Positions 14,524-22,668 of a stretch of 39,859 bases of DNA are shown in pieces. The notes beneath the pieces were generated by a model. It had not been told where the DNA came from, did not search any database, and worked only from the letters and a program-made list of their open reading frames with translations. Position numbers and translations under genes: made by a program. Origin of the DNA: Chloroflexota bacterium (lineage in GTDB: Bacteria > Chloroflexota > Anaerolineae > Anaerolineales > Villigracilaceae); NCBI GenBank assembly GCA_021824575.1, contig JAKAKJ010000015.1:1-39859 (forward strand). The letters run 5' to 3'. Each line of letters begins with the position of its first letter. The first letter of the stretch is position 1.

Positions 14524-15066
14524 TCATCTTTCCAAAACGTACAAGACCAGCGAGTGAAGGGGAAGAATATGCTTGACTTTTAAGCCGGCTTGAGTTGCAA
14601 GATCTGTAACTTGCTTCTCGGACAGGCGTTCGTCCAACCCCGGACCGATTTCTTGTTCCTTGTATGGCCACTCCAGTGCCGCTACACGGTGTCGGGCCAC
14701 GCGCGCCGCTTCCCGCATGGCTTGGAGACGGTCATCGGTCTCGTGAAACAACAGCCCCATGAAAACCAGATCGAAGGCAGCATCGGGATAAGGCAGGGAT
14801 TCGGCAGTCGCATCCTCGAAGCGCACATCCGGAACCAGCTTTCGCGCCGTCTCCAGCATTTCGGGGTTGGCATCCACACCTACAACATCCAGTCCGGCCT
14901 TAGAAAAGGTTTCAGCGAAGATCCCGCTGCCAGTGCCTACATCCAGCACACTGCGGAAATTTCCATCCTGCAGGGACAGTTCCACCACGCGATCAGCCTC
15001 CAGCCACGCCAGCCGTTCGGGACTGCGCAGGCGGGCAATGTCACCATGAAAACGATGTTCGTGCAT
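14524..15066 (-). CDS. Class I SAM-dependent methyltransferase
   Basis: 180 residues with the SAM-binding motif I VLDVGTGSGIFAETF, an acidic motif II VVGVDANPEM, FEDATAESLPYPDAAFDLVF and LEWPYKEQEIGPGLDERL. It is similar to UbiE/Methyltransf_11 proteins; the substrate is unknown. ATG at 15066 has GGAG seven bases upstream and gives MHEHRFHGDIARLRSPERL; the frame is open 25 codons further upstream but without a family match. Convergent with the redox operon. Confidence 0.85.
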   Translation of the reverse strand: MHEHRFHGDIARLRSPERLAWLEADRVVELSLQDGNFRSVLDVGTGSGIFAETFSKAGLDVVGVDANPEMLETARKLVPDVRFEDATAESLPYPDAAFDLVFMGLLFHETDDRLQAMREAARVARHRVAALEWPYKEQEIGPGLDERLSEKQVTDLATQAGLKVKHILPLHSLVLYVLER

Positions 15067-15184
15067 AAGTCGCTCCGTCCGTAAAAATGATTTTGATTCT
15101 ACTTTGAGAATGCTGAGCTGAATATACGGCAGGCTTGCCAATTGAGTAAAGGAAAATTTAAAGCCAGCATGAGCCCAAAGGGTA

Positions 15185-15703
15185 TTAAGCCTTACTGGTT
15201 AATTCCTTGAATTTGGAAGTGATCGCCCGCCAGATCGGACAGCGATCATACATCGCGCTGAATATCAACAGGCCGCCCAAAATGAACAACAGCCAATTTG
15301 AATTCAATGTCCAGCCAAGCCAAACGGCAACCAAACCAGCACCAACGCGGATGATGCGGTCTTTTGCAGCAAGCGCGGCTGGTCCAGGATCGCCGCCTGT
15401 CGCAAGTGTCTCGAATAAATTCTTCAGCACGTTTGCGGGTTTTGCGCCAACGTACCGCGAAACCTCCTTGCCGCCGCGGAAGACAACCAGCGTCGGGATT
15501 CCATACACACCGAGTTTCCGCAAAAGTTCAGGCGAGTCGTCGGCGTTGATTTGCATCAGATCGACGCGTCCGGCATATTCTTTTGATAGTTTTTCCAAAA
15601 TCGGCTTGACCATTTTACAGGGTCCGCACCAGGGCGCCCATAAATCCACAACAACGGGCCGCGGGTTTTTCTGAATCTTCTGGAAGAAAGTGTTTGTATC
15701 CAT
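15185..15703 (-). CDS. Thioredoxin fused to a DUF2892/YgaP-like membrane tail
   Basis: 172 residues. Residues 1-105 form a thioredoxin with DLWAPWCGPCKMVKP (Cys26, Cys29), YGIPTLVVFRGG and a normal cis-Pro. Residues about 115-160 form two short membrane helices with DRIIRVGAGLVAVW and SAMYDRCPIWRAI, the pattern of the DUF2892 (YgaP-like) domain, which is usually a separate protein or joined to rhodanese. The fusion would place a cytosolic thioredoxin at the membrane. AAGGAG is 21 bases from the ATG, with a small hairpin between them. It is divergent from the glutaredoxin gene. Confidence 0.88.
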   Translation of the reverse strand: MDTNTFFQKIQKNPRPVVVDLWAPWCGPCKMVKPILEKLSKEYAGRVDLMQINADDSPELLRKLGVYGIPTLVVFRGGKEVSRYVGAKPANVLKNLFETLATGGDPGPAALAAKDRIIRVGAGLVAVWLGWTLNSNWLLFILGGLLIFSAMYDRCPIWRAITSKFKELTSKA

Positions 15704-15730
15704 GTTGAACTGGAAATGTCCAGACTCCTT
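15704..15730 (-). promoter_or_regulatory. Ribosome binding site separated from the start by a hairpin
   Basis: AAGGAG occupies 15730-15725. CTGGA/TCCAG arms (15710-15714 and 15719-15723) lie between it and the ATG (15703). If the hairpin folds, the effective spacing falls from 21 to about seven bases. Confidence 0.5.
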
Positions 15731-15758
15731 TTAGGATGACATCAATATACAGATGCTG

Positions 15759-15788
15759 GAAAAAGCTGAAAGTTGCATGCAACTTTTT
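15759..15788. promoter_or_regulatory. Perfect 18-bp palindrome between the thioredoxin and glutaredoxin genes
   Basis: AAAGTTGCATGCAACTTT (15769-15786) is a perfect palindrome preceded by GAAAAAGCTG. The flanks and right arm recur upstream of osmC (12632-12655). The form is typical of a dimeric regulator site, perhaps MarR type; no regulator gene is in the window. Confidence 0.6.
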
Positions 15789-15810
15789 GAGTTCCTTTGC
15801 ATCTATCTTC

Positions 15811-15823
15811 GTAGAAGTTCTAC
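15811..15823. promoter_or_regulatory. 13-base palindrome just before the glutaredoxin gene
   Basis: GTAGAA-G-TTCTAC is perfect, with flanking CTAT/ATAG at 15803-15806 and 15824-15827 roughly extending it. It lies 14 bases before the ATG, at or near the expected transcription start. Confidence 0.4.
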
Positions 15824-15836
15824 ATAGAGGTGAACC

Positions 15837-16088
15837 ATGGATCAAACCAAACCACAACCACGCGTGATCGTTTTCAGCACGCCCACTTGCTCGTTCTGCA
15901 ACATGACGAAGAAATATTTCCGCGAGAAGGGAATCAAATTCCGCGACGTGGATGTCAGCCGCGACATGGCGGCTGCCCGCGATATGGTGCGCCGTTCCGG
16001 CCAGCAGGGCGTGCCCGTGATTGACATTGGTGGAAAGATCGTGGTCGGTTTCGACCGCGTGAAAATAGACAAATATCTTGGACTCTAA
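15837..16088 (+). CDS. Glutaredoxin-like protein
   Basis: 83-residue single-domain glutaredoxin/NrdH-type protein: VIVFSTPTCSFCNMTKKYF with Cys18 and Cys21, then FRDVDVSRD, GQQGVPVIDIGGKIVVGFD with the cis-Pro and the GFD end. Cytosolic. AGAGGTG stands five bases before the ATG. Followed after 13 bases by groES in the same direction. Confidence 0.92.
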   Translation: MDQTKPQPRVIVFSTPTCSFCNMTKKYFREKGIKFRDVDVSRDMAAARDMVRRSGQQGVPVIDIGGKIVVGFDRVKIDKYLGL

Positions 16089-16101
16089 TCTGGAGGTAGT
16101 A

Positions 16102-16377
16102 ATGGCAAAAATCAATCTTCAACCGATGGGCAGCCGCGTGCTCATCAAACCCATCGAACAGGAAAGCAAGACATCATCCGGGTTATTGCTTCCCGAAACC
16201 GCAAAGGAAAAACCGCAGACCGGCTTGGTCATGGCGGTCGGCGACGATGAAGAAATCAAATTGAAAGTCAATGACAAGGTGCTCTTCGCCAAATACACCG
16301 GCACGGAATTCAAAATGGATGGCATAGAATATCTTCTGCTCGAAGCCAACGACGTGCTGGCAAAAGTTCTCAACTAA
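16102..16377 (+). CDS. groES: Co-chaperonin GroES
   Basis: 91-residue Cpn10: INLQPMGSRVLIKPIEQESKTSSG, GLLLPETAKEKPQTGLVMAVG with the mobile loop, VNDKVLFAKYTGTEF and a C-terminal EYLLLEANDVLAKV. GGAGG is six bases before the ATG at 16102; a frame extension upstream overlaps the glutaredoxin gene and is rejected. No groEL is next to it, which is unusual. The gene ends in a large hairpin at 16402. Confidence 0.95.
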   Translation: MAKINLQPMGSRVLIKPIEQESKTSSGLLLPETAKEKPQTGLVMAVGDDEEIKLKVNDKVLFAKYTGTEFKMDGIEYLLLEANDVLAKVLN

Positions 16378-16401
16378 ATTATCCAAGCAACGTCCAACGC
16401 A

Positions 16402-16445
16402 AACATGGCTCACCTCGAATCTGATCTTCGAGCGTGAGCCATGTT
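16402..16445 (+). terminator. Large hairpin after groES
   Basis: AACATGGCTCAC (16402-16413) pairs perfectly with GTGAGCCATGTT (16434-16445), and an inner CTCGAA/TTCGAG pair extends the stem. It is followed by ATGTTTTAAAT; probably a terminator, possibly for both strands. Confidence 0.65.
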
Positions 16446-16462
16446 ATGTTTTAAATTTGCAT

Positions 16463-16710
16463 TTAAAATCGGCGTTCTCGCTTGCCGTGATTCTGGATGC
16501 GGATGAGGGGTTGCCCCATCATCAGCTGCGGGCGGTACTGCAGCGCTTCCGCTAAATGCACGGATTGAATATTCTCGCTTCCAGCCAGATCCGCAATCGT
16601 GCGAGCAAGCTTCAGCGCACGATGATAGCCGCGTGCGGACAAGCTCATCTGCCCCATCGCCATGCGGATGAGACTTTCGCCTGCTTCATACATCATCAGC
16701 CTGCTAAAGA
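16463..16710 (-). pseudogene. 3' remnant of a ComM/YifB-like Mg-chelatase-family ATPase gene
   Basis: The frame ending at 16463 encodes [18 protein letters not shown], then [19 protein letters not shown] and [10 protein letters not shown]. This is the conserved C-terminus of ComM proteins, normally about 500 residues long. The preceding part of the frame (to 16813) has no similarity to ComM and no AAA+ motifs are nearby on either strand. I therefore call a truncated remnant, with the boundary near 16700. The beginning of the unrelated part is unexplained. Confidence 0.6.
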
Positions 16711-16898
16711 TGAAAGTTTGCCCTGCGGCTGGGGGAAATGCCAAGGGGTTACCAATTTCGTTGGTCTCCAGCTCCCCACGGCACATACGGATTGGTGCTA
16801 TTCGAATTGACATTGCGATTCAGGAACTCGCCTGTGGTAAACCGAATCTTAACGAATCAATCCGCCTTAAGCTGACCCGTTTGCAACACTAAAAAGTC

Positions 16899-17146
16899 TT
16901 ATCCACCACAATTATCCCACTCAGAGCGCAGGTTCTGCTGATATTTAACCGCGTCAATTTTTCGACTTTTCCACGGACCAAAAGCAGCATGTTTTTAAGC
17001 GAACGCGGCCTTGTAGATTGCGAGACGGTTACGTGCTGTTGTAAGAACGCGATGAAATCCAAAGCCTCGCACTGTTTTTCAGGGGGCAATGTGTTCAGTT
17101 GTTTTTCAATTTGCTCAAAAGGGTCATGGCAACCACCAAGTTTCAT
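16899..17146 (-). pseudogene. Frameshifted DUF2281-type antitoxin gene
   Basis: The first part reads EQIEKQLNTLPPEKQCEALD and FIAFLQQ, the start of DUF2281 antitoxin-like proteins, then RPRSLK. At the A5 run near 16993-16997 the frame is lost. In another frame the expected continuation follows: HAAFGPWKSRKIDAVKYQQ then NLRSEWDN and a TAA at 16899-16901. One missing A would explain it. The usual partner toxin gene is not found downstream; a ComM remnant lies there instead. Confidence 0.6.
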
Positions 17147-17159
17147 TAATTACAAATCA

Positions 17160-17187
17160 AATGCCTGACACCTGGTACTTGGCACTT
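17160..17187. repeat. Heptad tract at the 3' end of the mutase gene
   Basis: TGCCTGA-CACCTGG-TACTTGG-CACTTTT consists of degenerate seven-base units and ends at the mutase stop codon, like the tracts at the ends of aroE and the aminotransferase gene. Confidence 0.55.
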
Positions 17188-18840
17188 TTAAAACCCTTCT
17201 GCTACATATTCGCCCCACACAACACGCAGTGTATTACAAATCTCGCCAAGAGTGATGCTATTCTCCACGCATTCAATGAATAGCGGCATCAAATTCTCTG
17301 TGCCTTGTGCAACGACTTTCAACCTTTCAAGCAACTGCCCCACTTTACCCTGATCCCTATTATCTCTAAACTTCTTCAACCGTTCGTGCGCGGCAACCTC
17401 GATGGCGGGATCAACTTTCAAACGCTCCAACGTCAGATTTTCTTCCACCTGAAACCGATTGACTCCAACGATCACCTGCTCGCCGCGTTCAATCGCCTGC
17501 TGCGCTTCATACGCCGCGTTCTGAATTTCAGACTGCATGTAACCGCGCTCGATGGCCGTCAACGCGCCGCCCATCTCGTCAATCTTGAAGATGTATTCGG
17601 TCGCGCCCTGCTCGATTTGATCCGTCAGATATTCGATCAAATACGATCCAGCCAGCGGATCCACCGAATCGGCGACGCCTGATTCATACGCGATAATTTG
17701 TTGAGTCCGCAGCGCCACGCGCACGGATTTCTCTGTCGGAAGCCACAAAGCTTCGTCCATGGAATTGGTATGCAGACTCTGCGTTCCGCCGAGGACAGCA
17801 GATAATGCCTGTAGAGTCACTCGCACGACATTATTCTCCGGTTGCTGCGCGGTGAGCGTCGAACCGGCAGTTTGAGTATGAAAACGCAATTGCCATGATG
17901 CGGGCTTATGCGCCTTGAAGCGGTCGCGCATGATCTTGGCCCACAGCCGGCGCGCAGCGCGGAACTTGGCAACTTCTTCGAGTAAATTATTATGGGCGTT
18001 GAAGAAGAATGAAATCTGCGGTGCGAACTCGTCAACACTCAAGCCCGCGCGAATCGCGGCCTCGACGTACGCGATCCCATTCGCGAGCGTGAAAGCGACT
18101 TCCTGCACCGCGGTCGAACCTGCTTCACGGATGTGATAACCCGAAACGGAAATCGTATTCCAATTCGGGATTTCGCGCGCACAGAACGAAAAGATATCGG
18201 TGATGAGTCGCATCGAAGGCGCAGGCGGAAAGATATACGTCCCGCGCGCGACATATTCTTTCAAGATGTCATTCTGGATCGTGCCGCGCAGCGACTTCAT
18301 TTCCACGCCCTGCCGCTTCGCCACCGCGATATACATCGCCAGCAAAATGCCGGCCGGTGCGTTGATAGTCATTGAAGTGGAAACTTTATCGAGCGGGATT
18401 TGATCGAAGAGCCGCGCCATATCTTCGACTGTCGAAATCGAAACACCAACCTTGCCCACCTCGCCTTGTGCGATTGGGTCGTCCGCGTCGTAGCCGATTT
18501 GAGTCGGCAGATCGAACGCGACGCTCAATCCCGTTTGTCCGTGCTGCAACAAATAAAGATAGCGCTTGTTGGTTTCTTCGGCGGTGGCAAAACCCGCGTA
18601 CTGGCGCATCGTCCAAAAGCGTGAACGGTACATCGTCGGCTGGACGCCGCGCGTGAACGGGAACTCGCCCGGGAAGTTGAACTTGGCCTCGTAATCGGGA
18701 TCCACTTCGGGCGGGAGTCCGATGCGGGGCAATTCAATCCCCGAAGATGTTTCAAATTTATTTTTCCGCTCGGGGAATTTATCCAATGATTTCTTGAGTG
18801 TGTTCTCCTGCCATTTTTTGTATTGGTCCTGAAGAGTCAT
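17188..18840 (-). CDS. Methylmalonyl-CoA mutase, large (catalytic) subunit without B12 domain
   Basis: Interconverts methylmalonyl-CoA and succinyl-CoA using adenosylcobalamin. The 550 residues cover the TIM-barrel subunit: [74 protein letters not shown] and [14 protein letters not shown]. Tyr71 in TMYRSR and the Arg in APSMR are the residues that mark methylmalonyl- rather than isobutyryl-CoA mutase (where Phe and Gln occur). The chain stops before the C-terminal B12-binding DxHxxG domain, so a separate small subunit must exist elsewhere. GGTGA lies four bases before the ATG. Confidence 0.93.
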   Translation of the reverse strand: MTLQDQYKKWQENTLKKSLDKFPERKNKFETSSGIELPRIGLPPEVDPDYEAKFNFPGEFPFTRGVQPTMYRSRFWTMRQYAGFATAEETNKRYLYLLQHGQTGLSVAFDLPTQIGYDADDPIAQGEVGKVGVSISTVEDMARLFDQIPLDKVSTSMTINAPAGILLAMYIAVAKRQGVEMKSLRGTIQNDILKEYVARGTYIFPPAPSMRLITDIFSFCAREIPNWNTISVSGYHIREAGSTAVQEVAFTLANGIAYVEAAIRAGLSVDEFAPQISFFFNAHNNLLEEVAKFRAARRLWAKIMRDRFKAHKPASWQLRFHTQTAGSTLTAQQPENNVVRVTLQALSAVLGGTQSLHTNSMDEALWLPTEKSVRVALRTQQIIAYESGVADSVDPLAGSYLIEYLTDQIEQGATEYIFKIDEMGGALTAIERGYMQSEIQNAAYEAQQAIERGEQVIVGVNRFQVEENLTLERLKVDPAIEVAAHERLKKFRDNRDQGKVGQLLERLKVVAQGTENLMPLFIECVENSITLGEICNTLRVVWGEYVAEGF

Positions 18841-18856
18841 ATTGTCACCACTTTTG

Positions 18857-18959
18857 AACCGCGAAGCGCGCGAAGATCGCGAAGAAAAAAACTTGAGAAA
18901 AACTTTGCGTCCTCCCTTGAAAGAGCGTTGCGCTCTTCGCGGTTAATCTTTTCTCAAGT
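18857..18959. repeat. Composite inverted-repeat element upstream of the mutase gene
   Basis: Three perfect inverted pairs: AACCGCGAAG (18857-18866)/CTTCGCGGTT (18935-18944), ACTTGAGAAA (18891-18900)/TTTCTCAAGT (18950-18959) and AAGAGCG-TTG-CGCTCTT (18921-18937). The GCGAAG-type units resemble a dispersed repeat I have seen in many genomes. It fills the gap between the divergent mutase and zinc-ribbon genes. Confidence 0.65.
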
Positions 18960-19012
18960 ATACAGCCAAAGGGCACAGCGCAGAATTGGACAATATTAGG
19001 CGGAATATCAGG

Positions 19013-19052
19013 ACAAATGTCATTTGTGAGGTATAAACGAAAATGCTACACT
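19013..19052 (+). promoter_or_regulatory. Promoter with overlapping palindromic operator
   Basis: TTGTGA (19024-19029) and TACACT (19047-19052) are 17 bases apart. ACAAATG-T-CATTTGT (19013-19027) is a perfect odd palindrome overlapping the -35 box. This is the likely start of the 19080-25701 cluster. Confidence 0.55.
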
Positions 19053-19079
19053 TCTCGTATATCAACTCAGGAGAATTCT

Positions 19080-19475
19080 ATGAAACCAGTTACCTGGATT
19101 TACATTGGCGCAGTTGTTCTTTTTTTCTTCGCGGCGGCGGGTATTTGCCTGGGAGGTTTTATTCTTCTTGGCGCATCTGGCGGAGCACAAGGCGTGACGG
19201 GGATTGGAACTGCTGGAATGGGCATCGGCGTCGTTGCACTGGTTGGCGGGATTGTCCTGATCATCCTAGCCGTAAATAAAACCAAACAGGAGACCGCGCA
19301 AAACGTGACGCTCAAAGTTGATCTGCCCGGCGATACCAAGATTTCACAAGTCACGTGCAAGAATTGCGGCGGCGCGTTAAAACCGGAGAACATCAAAATG
19401 GTGGCCGGCGCGCCGATGGTCGAATGTCCGTTCTGCGGAACAACGTATCAATTGACAGAAGAACCAAAGTGGTAA
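19080..19475 (+). CDS. Small membrane protein with C-terminal zinc ribbon
   Basis: 131 residues. Two glycine-rich membrane helices (about 5-30 and 40-65) are followed by a short soluble part ending in a zinc ribbon with two CxxC knuckles, CKNCGGAL and CPFCGTTY. Function unknown. GGAGA lies six bases before the ATG. It opens the radical-SAM cluster and its promoter carries a palindrome; whether it belongs functionally is inferred only from direction and spacing (60 bases to the next gene). Confidence 0.75.
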   Translation: MKPVTWIYIGAVVLFFFAAAGICLGGFILLGASGGAQGVTGIGTAGMGIGVVALVGGIVLIILAVNKTKQETAQNVTLKVDLPGDTKISQVTCKNCGGALKPENIKMVAGAPMVECPFCGTTYQLTEEPKW

Positions 19476-19535
19476 TTCAATTGCGAGTTATGTTTTATAT
19501 TTCAAAACACAATCCGCAAAACGCAAGGAGGTTCC

Positions 19536-21218
19536 ATGCCCCGAAAATTCATAACTTTCCTTTATATTTTATTCATCGCATTGATATTGCCTGCCAGCGC
19601 ACTGGCGCAAGGTTCGTATCTCTTCAGCGTGGACAAGGAAGTCGTCAACGTGTATTGGAATGCAGATGGCACCGAGTCGCTGGACTACACATTCAACTTC
19701 ACGAACCAGCCGGGCGCGCATCCAATTGATTATGTTGATGTGGGAATGCCGAACGGCAACTTCGACATGAGCACCGTCACCGCGGATGTGAATGGCAGCC
19801 GCGTTGATGTTTCACAAAGTGATTATCAGGGGAGCGGCTCGGGTTTCTCGGTTGTGATGGGACAATATACCATCGAACCTGGCGCAAGCGGAACAGTCCA
19901 CGTTTACGTTGGGAGCATCACGGGCGTTTTGTATCCAGATACCAGCGACAGCAATTACGCCAGCGCTGATTTCGCACCAACTTATTTCGATTCGCAATAC
20001 GTGTCCGGCAGCACAGATTTGACCGTTACCTTCCATCTGCCGCCGGGAGTCAAACCGAACGAACCGCGCTGGCATTCATCGCCATCCGGCTTCGCGTCCC
20101 AGCCGCAAACCGGAATCGATTCGCAAAACCGCGTCACGTACACATGGGAATCAGCCGGAGCAAACGCGTACACACAATACACATTTGGCGCGTCCTTCCC
20201 GAAAAGCTATGTACCTGATTCTGCCATCGTGCAAACGTCAATCTTCGACGTGCTGGGCGGCATTTTCTCCTTCCTGATCGCCAGCCTCGGAAACATCCTT
20301 TGCTTCGGATTTTTCGCGTTCATGTTCATCGGCTTACCGATCATTGGCGCCATTCAGGGACAGCGGCGCAAACTGCAATACATCCCGCCTAAAATTGGAA
20401 TTGAGGGTCATGGCATCAAACGCGGACTGACTGCCGTTGAAGCTGCCATTCTGTTGGAGCAGCCCCTCGACAAAATCATGACGATGATCTTGTTTGGCGT
20501 TGTGAAGAAGGGCGCGGCAACCGTCACTTCGCGCGATCCGCTCAAACTCCAAATCAACGATGTGCCATCCGATGTCACGCTGCACGATTACGAGTTGAAC
20601 TTTCTAAAAGCTTTCAAATTGGATTCTCTCGAGGCTCGCCGCGCAGAATTGCAGGGCATGATGGTGGCATTGGTCAAATCTGTCTCCGAAAAAATGAAGG
20701 GCTTCAGCCGCAAAGAGACGCAGGATTATTACAGGAACATCATGGAACGAGCCTGGCAGCAAGTGGAAGCCGCGCAGACTCCCGATGTCAAAGCTCAAGC
20801 CATTGATCAGAATCTCGAATGGACGATGCTCGACCGCGATTACGATGATCGCTCGCGGCGCGTCTTCACCGGACCAATCTTTGTACCCATGTGGTGGGGA
20901 AGTTATGACCCAATGTACCGCCCCGCTGCTCCAACCATGACAACCGGCTCGATGACAACTGCTCTTCCAACTGGCGGACGATCTCCATCCGCATTGCCTG
21001 GCGCAGAATTTGCCGCGTCCGTGGTGGGCGGCGTGCAAACCATGTCGAGCAAAGTCATTGGCAACTTGAACTCATTTACGAGCGGCGTGACCAATGTGAC
21101 CAATCCACCGCCCCCGCCCTCGACTGGCGGCGGTTATCGCGGCGGTGGAGGCGGGGGCTGTGCCTGCGCTTGTGCGTGCGCCGGCTGCGCCTGCGCCTGT
21201 GCCGGCGGCGGACGATAA
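19536..21218 (+). CDS. Secreted/membrane protein with a Cys-Ala repeat C-terminus, possible modification substrate
   Basis: 560 residues. Signal peptide about 1-25 (ALAQG), an extracellular region (26-235) with repeated aromatic-acidic segments somewhat like DUF2207 proteins, a membrane segment at about 240-275, and a long cytosolic part with GLTAVEAAILLEQPLDKIMTM and a helical region. The end is unusual: a proline run, a glycine run, then GCACACACAGCACACAGGGR (541-560), with seven Cys alternating with Ala. The Cys and Ala codons vary (TGT/TGC, GCC/GCT/GCG), which points to selection on the protein. AGGAGG lies six bases before the ATG. A radical SAM/SPASM enzyme gene follows after 33 bases. 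A substrate role is my inference. Confidence 0.85.
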   Translation: MPRKFITFLYILFIALILPASALAQGSYLFSVDKEVVNVYWNADGTESLDYTFNFTNQPGAHPIDYVDVGMPNGNFDMSTVTADVNGSRVDVSQSDYQGSGSGFSVVMGQYTIEPGASGTVHVYVGSITGVLYPDTSDSNYASADFAPTYFDSQYVSGSTDLTVTFHLPPGVKPNEPRWHSSPSGFASQPQTGIDSQNRVTYTWESAGANAYTQYTFGASFPKSYVPDSAIVQTSIFDVLGGIFSFLIASLGNILCFGFFAFMFIGLPIIGAIQGQRRKLQYIPPKIGIEGHGIKRGLTAVEAAILLEQPLDKIMTMILFGVVKKGAATVTSRDPLKLQINDVPSDVTLHDYELNFLKAFKLDSLEARRAELQGMMVALVKSVSEKMKGFSRKETQDYYRNIMERAWQQVEAAQTPDVKAQAIDQNLEWTMLDRDYDDRSRRVFTGPIFVPMWWGSYDPMYRPAAPTMTTGSMTTALPTGGRSPSALPGAEFAASVVGGVQTMSSKVIGNLNSFTSGVTNVTNPPPPPSTGGGYRGGGGGGCACACACAGCACACAGGGR

Positions 21219-21251
21219 TTTCACATTCTCAATTTTATTATAGGTACAGCC

Positions 21252-22616
21252 ATGACAATATTCGATACGCTTTTCACCTCGAAATCAAAAGTCGAGAATC
21301 CGAAACCCGGACTTTATCATTATCGCTTTGATGCCGAAGATGAAAAGAGCCGCGCGCATTTACGCGTCGACCCCGATGGCACCGGCACGTTGATCGTCAA
21401 CGCCAACCGCGTCATGCACTTGAATCCGACTGCGGCGTTCATGGCGTGGATGATTCTCGAAGGCAGGCATGATGGTGAGATTCTCAAGACTTGCTCAAAG
21501 AAATGGAATGTGAGAAGCAGTCAATTACGCGATGACCTTTCTGCTTTCCACTTTCAACTCACTGAGTTGATTCGTCCCGACGGTGCCTGCCCAATCCATG
21601 AATTGGATTTGGACACAACCATGCCGTTCAGCGCGCGGCCGTCTGCACCGTATCGAATGGATTTGGCAGTCACGTATCGCTGCAACAATGACTGCGCGCA
21701 CTGCTATAACGCGCGTGAACGCAACTTCCCGGAACTGACAACGGAGCAATGGTTCAAGATCATGGATCAACTCTGGGAATTGGGCATACCGCACATTGTC
21801 TTTACCGGCGGTGAAGCGACACTGAGAAATGACCTGCCGGAATTAATTGCTCATGCCGAATCGAATGGACAGATTACAGGCTTGAATACCAATGCCCGCC
21901 GCCTGGCTGACGAAAAATACGTGCAACAACTTATCGACGCGGGACTCGACCACGTTCAAATCACGGTTGAATCGTGCGATGAGGAAGTCCACGACCAAAT
22001 GATGCGCGCCAAAGGCGCTTTCAAGCAAACCATCCGCGGACTCAAGAACGCGCTCGCCAGTCCGCTGTATGTGATGACCAACACCACAATGTTGCGGACG
22101 AATGTTCACAAGATTCCCGACACATTGGACTTCCTCGCCGACCTCGGCGTTCCAACGATTGGACTCAACGCCTTGATTTATTCCGGTCACGGCTTGACGG
22201 TTGGAACCGGACTCAAAGAAAGCGAGCTTCAGCCCATTCTTGATATCGCCACGCGCAAAACCACCGAACGAGGACAGAAACTCATCTGGTACACGCCCAC
22301 GCAATACTGCCAATTCGATCCGACCGCGAACAATCTCGGCGTCAAAGGATGTACCGCCGCGTTGTACAGCATGTGCATCGAATCGAATGGAAATGTTTTG
22401 CCGTGCCAGTCTTATTATCATTCACTTGGCAATATGCTGACCGATTCATGGGACTCGATTTGGAATCATGATTTGTCGCTTCAGCTTCGCGAGCGACGCG
22501 ATTTACCCGCGAAATGCAATGGCTGTTCGCTGGTCCCGGAATGCGGCGGAGGATGCCCGCTGCAATTTGAAAATCACCGCGAATCTTTTGGAGTGAACCT
22601 GCCAATTCTAAATTAG
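21252..22616 (+). CDS. Radical SAM/SPASM enzyme with N-terminal PqqD-like domain
   Basis: 454 residues. Residues about 20-105 resemble PqqD, the RiPP precursor recognition element: DPDGTGTLIVNANRVMHLNP then TAAFMAWMILEGRHDGEIL. The radical SAM core has C144-N-N-D-C148-A-H-C151 for the 4Fe-4S cluster and TGGEATLR for SAM binding. The C-terminal SPASM part has further Cys: GCTAALYSMC, GNVLPCQSYY, and CNGCSLVPECGGGCPLQ for auxiliary clusters. Such fusions modify ribosomal peptides or proteins. It follows the Cys-Ala-tailed protein and precedes a cluster containing a degenerate paralogue. Product chemistry is not predictable from sequence alone. Confidence 0.92.
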   Translation: MTIFDTLFTSKSKVENPKPGLYHYRFDAEDEKSRAHLRVDPDGTGTLIVNANRVMHLNPTAAFMAWMILEGRHDGEILKTCSKKWNVRSSQLRDDLSAFHFQLTELIRPDGACPIHELDLDTTMPFSARPSAPYRMDLAVTYRCNNDCAHCYNARERNFPELTTEQWFKIMDQLWELGIPHIVFTGGEATLRNDLPELIAHAESNGQITGLNTNARRLADEKYVQQLIDAGLDHVQITVESCDEEVHDQMMRAKGAFKQTIRGLKNALASPLYVMTNTTMLRTNVHKIPDTLDFLADLGVPTIGLNALIYSGHGLTVGTGLKESELQPILDIATRKTTERGQKLIWYTPTQYCQFDPTANNLGVKGCTAALYSMCIESNGNVLPCQSYYHSLGNMLTDSWDSIWNHDLSLQLRERRDLPAKCNGCSLVPECGGGCPLQFENHRESFGVNLPILN

Positions 22617-22619
22617 CAA

Positions 22620-22659
22620 TGGTCGAGTAGTGGCGCTCTGGCACCACGTATCGAGGCCA
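22620..22659 (-). repeat. Dispersed repeat, GGTCTCGATAC...TACTCGACC type, copy 3
   Basis: TGGTCGAGTAG (22620-22630) and TATCGAGGCCA (22649-22659) bracket a variable centre; same family as 2262-2305 and 2322-2365. It lies between two genes of the radical-SAM cluster, right before a ribosome binding site. Confidence 0.7.
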
Positions 22660-22668
22660 GGAGATGAC

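Noticed and set aside
17188-18840. Isobutyryl-CoA mutase as alternative product
   Set aside because: Tyr71 and the Arg of PSMR are kept, as in methylmalonyl-CoA mutases; isobutyryl types have Phe and Gln there.
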